Shown here: positions 58,204 to 64,000 of the stretch, piece by piece | How the letters are laid out: each line of letters opens with the position of its first letter | Position numbering within the stretch: position 1 is the stretch's first letter | NCBI RefSeq assembly: GCF_003171515.1 | Contig: NC_089391.1 | Span: forward strand, 3,224,001-3,288,000 | Source of the DNA: Pyrenophora tritici-repentis | Taxonomy: Eukaryota > Ascomycota > Dothideomycetes > Pleosporales > Pleosporaceae | Length of the DNA: 64,000 bases | Direction of reading: 5' to 3' | Notes under the pieces: model-generated | Database searches by the model: none | Told to the model about the DNA's origin: nothing | What the model saw: only the letters and a program-made list of their open reading frames with translations | Made by a program: the position numbers and the translations under genes

Positions 58204-59284
58204 ATGGCCGATGCCGATGAGAAAGTGTTAGAGGGCGTCTTCGGTGAGTAACGTTGATGTGCTTCACACCCCGCTCCTAACCCCAACAGCCGTCGCGAAA
58301 CCCGCACATGTCTCTTCTGCAGATGTTCTGCTCAAATTACAGGCTACTTTCGCCTCATCAGTCACATTTGCGCCACTTCTAAGGACGCAGCCAAAGCGCA
58401 CCAGTAAATCATCCGATCAAGTCTTTCGTCTCGGTCATGGCGGTACCCTGGACCCTCTGGCTGCGGGAGTGCTCATTGTAGGCATCGGACGTGGCACCAA
58501 GTCACTATCGCAGTACCTATTATGCAGCAAGACTTATGAGACGACTGTGTTATTTGGTGCGAGTACCGATAGCTACGATTGCACTGGCCTGATCACGGAG
58601 AGGGCAGAGTGTGCACATATCAATCGAAAACTTGTTGAAGAGAAGCTCCAAGACTTTAGAGGGACCATACAACAAGTCCCACCCGTGTACTCGGCGCTCA
58701 AAATTAATGGGATGAAAGCTTGTGAGTATGTGCGACAGGGCAAGGAATTGCCGCGAGAGTTGGAAAGCAGAGAGATGCAAGTCGACGAGTGCACGCTGTT
58801 GCAGTGGTACGAGGCAGGAGAACACAAGTTTGCATGGCCCGGTGAGGAGAAGCCAGCTCCGGCACCAGCGGCACGCATTAGACTTACGGTGTGCTCTGGC
58901 TTCTATGTACGGAGCTTTGCGCATGATCTTGGCATGGCATGCAACTCACTCTCGCATATGACGAATCTGCTTCGCACGCGCCAAGCCAACTACACCATTG
59001 ACAATCTACCAGAGTCGTCAGATCTCACCCCTGCTCTTACATATTTAGATCTCGAAGCAGGGGAGGATGTATGGGGCTCTAAGCTCCGACCCCAGCTCGA
59101 GAAGTGGGTTACGGCAAACCCTCTGAGTCAAGGGCACGTCAATGGCCGAGAAGGAAATATGAAGCGGAAGCTGGCTCAAGACAAGGAAGACCGTCCCAAA
59201 CAAAGATTCCGCGGTGGGTGGGTTGCAGAGACGAAGAAGGAGAGGATCAGGCAGCAGGGCGGCAAGTTCAAAGGCAAATGGTGA
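58204..59284 (+). CDS. PUS4: tRNA pseudouridine-55 synthase (Pus4, TruB family)
   Basis: Two exons, 58204-58243 and 58290-59284, give 344 residues; the 46-nt intron joins MADADEKVLEGVF to AVAKPAHVSSADVLLKLQ. The enzyme converts U55 in the T loop of tRNAs to pseudouridine; yeast Pus4 works in nucleus and mitochondria. The family motif GHGGTLDPLAAGVLIVGIGR carries the catalytic Asp68. Other TruB blocks are visible: GTKSLSQYLLCSKTYETTV, the QQVPPVYSALKINGMKACEY block, RLTVCSGFYVRSFAHDLG and LLRTRQANYTI. The C-terminal 60 residues are Lys/Arg-rich (FRGGWVAETKKERIRQQGG), a fungal extension that could aid RNA binding. Length and motifs are normal, and nothing appears broken. Confidence 0.95.
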
Positions 59285-59417
59285 AAGAAGAAGCAAGATT
59301 CCATAGTCGAACATACAAACGGCCGACAAGAAAGCGATGTATAAGACGTGAAAAACCTCTAAGCTGAAGATCTATCTGGAGAAAACAACGTTACCGGTCT
59401 AAGAAAGAAGAAACAAG

Positions 59418-62072
59418 TCAGTGATATAGCGGTACACCATGACAACGCAACAGACTCTGCCATTCAGAAACCCGGTCTGTCATTTCGCAGCACTCCAAAA
59501 CGCCCCATAATCTCACTTCTCCATACGGTTGTGCTTTACTGTTGAACGCCAAGCTTTTCCCATTAACCAGGCCCAATGTGAACAGCTTTTGCATCCCAAC
59601 ATAATTATCTCTCCGGATGGCAAATAAGATGGCAGGAAGTTGAGGGCGCGGTAATGCATTTTCAGCATCCCATTTGGTGATCATGTCGATTACGTCAAGA
59701 TAACGGGTTTCCGAGTCCGGTGTGGTAGGTGGCGAGCAAAGTAGGATCATGTCGTAAGCGGGTGGTAGAGCAGCGACTTGTCCATGCAGCATGGATGCGG
59801 AGATTTTGTCTAGCAGTATGCATACTGCATCTTTGTTATTGCCCCTGATAGCATAGTTGAGCGCATCATATGTTAGTTCCGGGGCTAGACCGAGTAGCTC
59901 TACAAGCATAGCTTTGCAGGTATCGTTATCATGGTATGCAGTGAACTGCAGAACGTTCATATCCTCGAATGCTGGGTCGCGGGGATTTGCGCCAGCGCGA
60001 AGAAGGACATGCGCGGTTTCCAAACTGTCGAGAGAGAGTGCAGCTGCAAATGGGAGGGCTTTGATACCCTTTTTGTTACGTCGAAAGAAGACTTCTTCTC
60101 GTGCGAGGTGACCGTTGGTTTGGAGAATTAGTTCAACCCCTTGTGCGGCGTCTGCTGCGAGCGCTCTGCCGATGGCTGTTGTCCGTCCCATGTCGGTTGC
60201 TGTACGTTGCGAGAGGCTGGGGTTGAAGCCTCTATCGATCAGCAGCTTCAGTATACGAATAGCATCTTCAGGTCTCTCCTTCCACGTCTCCTTTGTTAGC
60301 GCACTGACCGGAGAAACGTAACGAGTGATTTTCTCTTGGTATTGCAGGACTTCGTCTCCCTTCTCGTAGCTAGCGGGCGAGCCATTAATACTCAACATCT
60401 CTTCTACCGCATCGGTCCAACCAGCCCTCACAAAACAAGACAGCGCCGAGTACTGGTATGTAATCTTCCATGGTCTATTTTCAAACTCGGCACTTTGTAG
60501 CTCGCTTTTGTTATCAAAGACAGCGGAGACAAACGCTGTGGGGTCAAACAGGGGATGTCGCGTGATTCGCTTTAGTACGCGAAGACCCTCGTAGACGTCC
60601 TTCCATTTCGATATGCCGTCGAACATGCTGCTTTTCGATATTCGTACCCGGTTCTCCACCCAATAACGCTGCGTTTCGAACATCTCGCGGGGCCACTGAT
60701 CGACCAATGGATTCGCGCCATGGGAATTGACTAGGCATATAACGAGATCTGCATGCCCTTTGTACGCGGCTGTCAAAAGCGCATGCTCCATAGATGTCCA
60801 GCTGCTTCCCTTGATAGGTTCGCCATAGTTGGCACCTTTCTTGAGCAGGTAGTCCACCACGCTTGCGTGTCCTTGTGAGGTAGCCTTCTCCAACGCGTCG
60901 TGTCTTACTTTCTTGAGTCTCCCGCTTGATCGGTATATCGGATCAGCGCCAAGTGCAATGACTGCCATAACAAGTGGTAAGCTTCCCTCCATTGCAACTG
61001 CTTCCAGAACTTCAGTTAGAGACTCCTGGGAGTAGCCATTGATCGGCTTCGGCGACGGAGTGGTCATTCTGGACAAAAAACCTTTCTTGGAGGGTGAGAC
61101 CTTTCCAGCCAATATATCATTCTTCTCGCATAACCTACGTAGGATTTCTGCCTTTGCGTCGCTCTGGCTCAAAAGGTGATTTTTGTTCTCCGAATTCCTC
61201 GTCGCATCGCATGAAATTCCTCCTAGGTGGGAAGTATTGCGAGAAAGGCCGAGCATGGAAGAAGATGTGATACTAGGGCTGTAGCTACTGCTGCTGCTTG
61301 TAGGTTCCAGGTCGTGAGAAGTCCCGGCACTCGGCTTTCGAGACACATCTGCGAGATCGAAGGCTCTGAAACATTGGTTGGCGAGGTTCACAGACTGCAT
61401 TCTCTTGGGGGCACTATCCTCTACGCTAGCGCTACTATGCCACGAAACTGTCGGAGTTTGTGGAGGTTCGATGGCATCGTTGAATAGAATCAAGGGCCGT
61501 GGTTGTGAAGGCTGGGGCGCATATAGTCTTGACTGCGATCTAGGAACATGTTGCGAATCTGAACGGATGGATGGTTGGCAGCCCTGGTGGATTGGATAAT
61601 TATCGCGCAGGTCATTGCTAGCCTGTGTATGTTTTGGGTGTAACGGTACAACGGCAGCTAACGGTAATTCTGTCTTGCTAGAAATTCGGCGCGGGTGATG
61701 GACCCCCAGCTCTAGTGCATGACCAGGACGGGAAGACGGTGGCTGGGGAAATTCAATTTCTTTCCTGAACTCGGCAATGTTGACTGTAAGATTTTGGGAG
61801 CTGTCTTTGATACTTGAGTTGCCCCTAGTATTTGCTGCCATCGTGGACGATGTAATTGTCTTATCGAGTGCGTGATGGGTGGAGGATATTCCGGCATGGA
61901 AGCGCGTATGCTCAGTGAGATCGTCCGCATACTGCTCCTTATCGTGTCTCATATTCATTGATACTTGAGAGTGTGTTTCTGAGAGGGTCCAAGAAAGGGC
62001 AAAGGTAGTTTGGTTTGGACATGCTGAAGGCAATGTATGAGAAGATATATTGGGTCGCAGGCCATTCTCCAA
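59418..62072 (-). CDS. Large ankyrin-repeat protein
   Basis: An intronless frame of 884 residues. The first 330 are disordered and rich in Ser, Pro, His and Gln. From about 330 (AEILRRLCEKNDILAGKV) the protein becomes helical, and divergent ankyrin-type repeats follow: VAMEGSLPLVMAVIALGADP, ATSQGHASVVDYLLKKGAN, AAYKGHADLVICLVNSHGAN, then AIGRALAADAAQGVELILQT and AALSLDSLETAHVLLRAGAN. Ankyrin repeats bind proteins; no enzymatic domain is visible, so the role is unknown. The repeats are spaced irregularly, with long insertions (about 480-600), as in many Pezizomycotina ankyrin proteins. It lies 134 bp from the stop of the Pus4 gene and converges with it. The start at 62072 is the first Met of the frame; other Mets further in (near 38, 78) are possible starts. 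Confidence 0.8.
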   Translation of the reverse strand: MENGLRPNISSHTLPSACPNQTTFALSWTLSETHSQVSMNMRHDKEQYADDLTEHTRFHAGISSTHHALDKTITSSTMAANTRGNSSIKDSSQNLTVNIAEFRKEIEFPQPPSSRPGHALELGVHHPRRISSKTELPLAAVVPLHPKHTQASNDLRDNYPIHQGCQPSIRSDSQHVPRSQSRLYAPQPSQPRPLILFNDAIEPPQTPTVSWHSSASVEDSAPKRMQSVNLANQCFRAFDLADVSRKPSAGTSHDLEPTSSSSSYSPSITSSSMLGLSRNTSHLGGISCDATRNSENKNHLLSQSDAKAEILRRLCEKNDILAGKVSPSKKGFLSRMTTPSPKPINGYSQESLTEVLEAVAMEGSLPLVMAVIALGADPIYRSSGRLKKVRHDALEKATSQGHASVVDYLLKKGANYGEPIKGSSWTSMEHALLTAAYKGHADLVICLVNSHGANPLVDQWPREMFETQRYWVENRVRISKSSMFDGISKWKDVYEGLRVLKRITRHPLFDPTAFVSAVFDNKSELQSAEFENRPWKITYQYSALSCFVRAGWTDAVEEMLSINGSPASYEKGDEVLQYQEKITRYVSPVSALTKETWKERPEDAIRILKLLIDRGFNPSLSQRTATDMGRTTAIGRALAADAAQGVELILQTNGHLAREEVFFRRNKKGIKALPFAAALSLDSLETAHVLLRAGANPRDPAFEDMNVLQFTAYHDNDTCKAMLVELLGLAPELTYDALNYAIRGNNKDAVCILLDKISASMLHGQVAALPPAYDMILLCSPPTTPDSETRYLDVIDMITKWDAENALPRPQLPAILFAIRRDNYVGMQKLFTLGLVNGKSLAFNSKAQPYGEVRLWGVLECCEMTDRVSEWQSLLRCHGVPLYH

Positions 62073-62267
62073 GATGAGTACGACGGCGGTTGACTGAGCC
62101 CCATCTTCAGCCTCCCGAAAGAAACGTCATACCAAAAGTTCAACCCGCACCGGAATAGGGCCGTCAAGGCTAGGATGTAGGATCGTAGCTAAGCCGAATC
62201 TTGTCCGTATATGATGTAAGTTTGACCAAGTCCAAGCATGACATTGCGAGAGTTGGTAAAGGTTATT

Positions 62268-62738
62268 CTATGACAAATGTCTACAGTCGTATGAAGAAAA
62301 AAATGTTCGGTCGCTGGCGAAAGAGAGGACGAAAGGCATCATAGTGGAAACGTGGAGAAGCGGAGAAGCAGCGGGAGCGCGACGGTTAACACCTGCAAGC
62401 ATTCACGTCGGTTCTATCTGGCTGGGACGCATGTAACATGAGGAATGTACATATGGTCGCTCGTATACAGGATCCTTTCGGCAGTAGAAGTGCCGGCAGG
62501 CTGCGGTAAGGACATTGCGGGTGCGGAAGGTGGAGAATCCCCACGTGTGAGCGACTGTCTCCAAACGGCGTGTAGCGAAAATCCCTCTGTACAATGACGA
62601 CTTACCCATGTGCTTGTGAACGTTTTGCGCTCCGCCAATGTTGCCAGCCGTGTTCGATACAAAGTATTGAATCAGCGCTCTGACCCCCATGCCGGAGACA
62701 TTTCTAACTAAGCGAGGAGCTTTGACTTCCGCGGACAT
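62268..62738 (-). CDS. Hypothetical small protein, two-exon model
   Basis: I do not recognise this gene. The minus frame opens at 62738 with MSAEVKAPRLVRNVSGMG and continues ALIQYFVSNTAGNIGGAQ to a strong donor (GTAAGTC) after 62606. The acceptor at 62393 (TTGCAG) continues in frame to a stop at 62268, giving 85 residues. Without splicing the frame runs to 62403 (111 residues). The first exon looks ordered, with a mildly hydrophobic helix (GVRALIQYFV); the second is Arg/Pro/Ser-rich and less convincing. A small mitochondrial or membrane-associated protein is possible, but nothing proves it. It sits between the ankyrin gene and the copia LTR. Confidence 0.3.
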
Positions 62739-63106
62739 GTCAACGATTTCTCCTGAGCAACTGTCAGAACAACAACAGCATATGAACGCCTATCTAGCTA
62801 AGCCGGCGAGAAGCTAGCTATGCTTCCTCGCGAGGGTTCTAGCGGCCACATACATGAATCAGAACAAGTTCCGAAGCAGGCTGGACCGCGACTGCTGTAA
62901 ACACAGACCACCAACGGCTACCTACCCTTGAGATAACATCAGCCACAAACGATTTTGTTCCGCGGTGTGCCTATGATTTGGAACTGTTGATCGGATGCTG
63001 TGCCCGCATGAAGTGGCATGGAAATAGATCGGAATATTCTCAATATCAGTGCTGGAAAGCAGTATAGACTACCACTTGAATGACGTAGTAAAGAAAAGTT
63101 TATCTG
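62739..63106. other. Spacer before the copia LTR
   Basis: 368 bp with no supported feature. It includes the target-side flank of the retroelement; the 5 bp before the LTR are ATCTG, which would be repeated at the far end of the element if a target duplication was made. Confidence 0.5.
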
Positions 63107-63299
63107 TGTTGGAAGGTCTATAGCACTAGTGCTGAAAGGAAATAACGATAACTAGGAATGCATTCTGTTCGGTGATGGTGATTGATTTTATTACGAACAC
63201 AGCTGCTACGAAGGTATACCTAAGCTCTGCGCAAGGTGGGCCGAAGTCGGGCCGAAGTGTCCAGCAGCCGACGTCTCTACCGATACTCACGATCCGACA
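63107..63299 (-). repeat. 3' LTR of the copia element, 193 bp
   Basis: On the minus strand the LTR starts TGTCGG at 63299 and ends CCAACA at 63107, giving TG...CA ends and a short imperfect inverted terminal repeat. It follows a purine-rich tract. The first 57 bases recur at 53079-53135, which supports the boundary at 63299. The 63107 boundary rests only on the CCAACA end. Confidence 0.7.
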
Positions 63300-63304
63300 C
63301 TGGA

Positions 63305-63318
63305 AGTCTTTTCTTTCT
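63305..63318 (-). other. Polypurine tract of the copia element
   Basis: On the minus strand AGAAAGAAAAGACT lies 5 nt before the LTR start. A purine run beside the 3' LTR primes plus-strand DNA synthesis in LTR retroelements. Confidence 0.5.
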
Positions 63319-63383
63319 GGGTAGCTAGTAACTCTGCTTGTATCGGTAGTGACAGTATGTGTTGATGGTAACTGTGTGTAGCA

Positions 63384-64000
63384 TCAACCATCAAAGCTTG
63401 TCGGCCTCTGCACCCATCCCTCTACTCGGACTGTCAGCTTATTGCCGTCAATAAAGCGTTCAAGAGCGCGGTTTGGCGATGCCTTGGTGAAGGCGTCTGC
63501 AGGATTGTCTTCACCATTGATCCAGCGGATCTCCGTGATCTCGCGACGCTCATATGATTGGCGCAGCGCCATGATGTCGATCATGAGACGCTTTTCCTTC
63601 GTCGTCCCAAGCTTTACTAGGCACTCGTACAAGGAGTACGAGTCTGTACAGATAACCAAGGGAATTGCAGGTAGTCTAAGTCGTTCTGTAACTATCCTCA
63701 GCGTGGTTGCAACTGCAATGCCTATGTCAAAGCCGTTGACCATGCCGTAGATCTCTGAGGCCAGTACGCTCCGTGTGATGCGCTTGCATTTTGTAGAGCT
63801 GTAGTGGATCACGTTGCCCTGTATTGTGAAGGTGTTGACGTCAATAGACTCGTTGACGAGCATAAGGACAAAGCCTAGCTGTGAGCTGAGGTCCTTGTTG
63901 TTGGCAAAGGAGCCATCCACAAAGACCATCAACTTGGCCTCCATAAGATTGACAGTGACGTAGCGCAGGCCACGATCGAGATTCTCCATCTGCCATTTCA
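63384..64000 (-). CDS. Copia Pol polyprotein, RNase H C-terminal part, partial
   Basis: An open minus-strand frame enters from the right edge (first full codon at 63998-63996) and stops at 63384, giving about 205 residues. It is the RNase H domain of a Ty1/copia Pol: the Asp in KLMVFVDGSFANNKD, the Glu in LASEIYGMVNG and the Asp in LVICTDSYSLYECLVKLG are the usual acidic metal ligands. The C-terminal block ends with RWINGEDNPADAFTK, the typical copia NPAD-x-FTK motif, and a short tail. The domain degrades the RNA strand during reverse transcription. The Met at 63989 is internal, not a true start. The frame has no disabling mutation. Confidence 0.88.
   Translation of the reverse strand, partial: KWQMENLDRGLRYVTVNLMEAKLMVFVDGSFANNKDLSSQLGFVLMLVNESIDVNTFTIQGNVIHYSSTKCKRITRSVLASEIYGMVNGFDIGIAVATTLRIVTERLRLPAIPLVICTDSYSLYECLVKLGTTKEKRLMIDIMALRQSYERREITEIRWINGEDNPADAFTKASPNRALERFIDGNKLTVRVEGWVQRPTSFDG

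Larger units (their letters stand above)
63107..64000 (-). mobile_element. Ty1/copia LTR retrotransposon, 3' part, runs off right edge
   Basis: On the minus strand the order is the RNase H end of Pol (from 64000 to 63384), a purine-rich tract (63318-63305) and the 3' LTR (63299-63107). This is the normal 3' layout of a Ty1/copia element. The 5' LTR, Gag, protease, integrase and most of reverse transcriptase lie outside the window. The Pol frame has no stop, so this copy is recent or under selection. Confidence 0.85.

Noticed and set aside
1..64000. CRISPR array, operon or bacterial-type mobile island
   Set aside because: No direct repeats with regular spacers and no bacterial gene spacing; genes have introns throughout, so this is eukaryotic nuclear DNA.

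Overview
The window looks like nuclear DNA of a filamentous ascomycete (Pezizomycotina, probably a Dothideomycete of the Pleosporales type; the order is an inference from gene content). Reasons: compact genes on both strands with many short GT-AG introns (about 44 to 120 nt, some with CTAAC or CTGAC branch sites), fungal families such as a division-1 chitin synthase, a Zn2Cys6 regulator, a PAS hybrid histidine kinase, a BYS1-type thaumatin-like secreted protein and a mitochondrial AcpS-type phosphopantetheinyl transferase, and Ty1/copia-like pieces at both edges. Exon limits below were worked out by hand from splice sites and frame continuity.

Layout. 0-2 kb: a 5' gag-like copia reading frame leaving the left edge, then a tRNA-Ser(AGA). 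2.1-2.8 kb: phosphopantetheinyl transferase. 6.3-7.2 kb: thaumatin-like secreted protein, standing between two gene-poor stretches (2.8-6.3 and 7.2-14.1 kb). 14.1-24.6 kb: an FKBP with a doubtful C-terminus, histidinol phosphatase, a frame-disrupted gamma-glutamylcyclotransferase-like gene, a Gvp36-like BAR protein and a Zn2Cys6 regulator. 24.6-31.0 kb: a second long gene-poor stretch with a cluster of palindromes. 31.0-52.9 kb: dense core genes: RING-H2 protein, Rrn11-like factor, phenol 2-monooxygenase-type flavoprotein, chitin synthase, Csm1/Pcs1 monopolin subunit, ATP synthase subunit k, MTP18-like fission protein, RecQ helicase and hybrid histidine kinase. 53.0-55.6 kb: a decayed ankyrin-type gene whose reading frame runs through a 57-bp LTR fragment. 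56.2-62.1 kb: C2H2 protein, Pus4 pseudouridine synthase and an ankyrin protein. 63.1-64.0 kb: the 3' LTR and the RNase H end of a copia retrotransposon.

How it fits together. The genes are mostly unrelated housekeeping functions (histidine synthesis, cell wall, chromosome segregation, DNA repair, rRNA transcription, tRNA modification, mitochondrial ATP synthase and fission), so no biosynthetic cluster is evident. Two mitochondrial genes are head to head at 44.6-45.0 kb. The most notable signals are gene damage: an amber codon inside an otherwise continuous 955-codon histidine kinase; an ankyrin gene with a stop, frame changes and an LTR-derived tail; two one-base frame breaks in C-runs of one small enzyme gene; and an FKBP whose natural-looking C-terminal frame has no canonical splice acceptor. 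The LTR fragment in the ankyrin gene matches the copia LTR at the right edge at 53 of 57 bases, linking these events to one element family. I found no CRISPR array, operon or clearly new multi-gene system.
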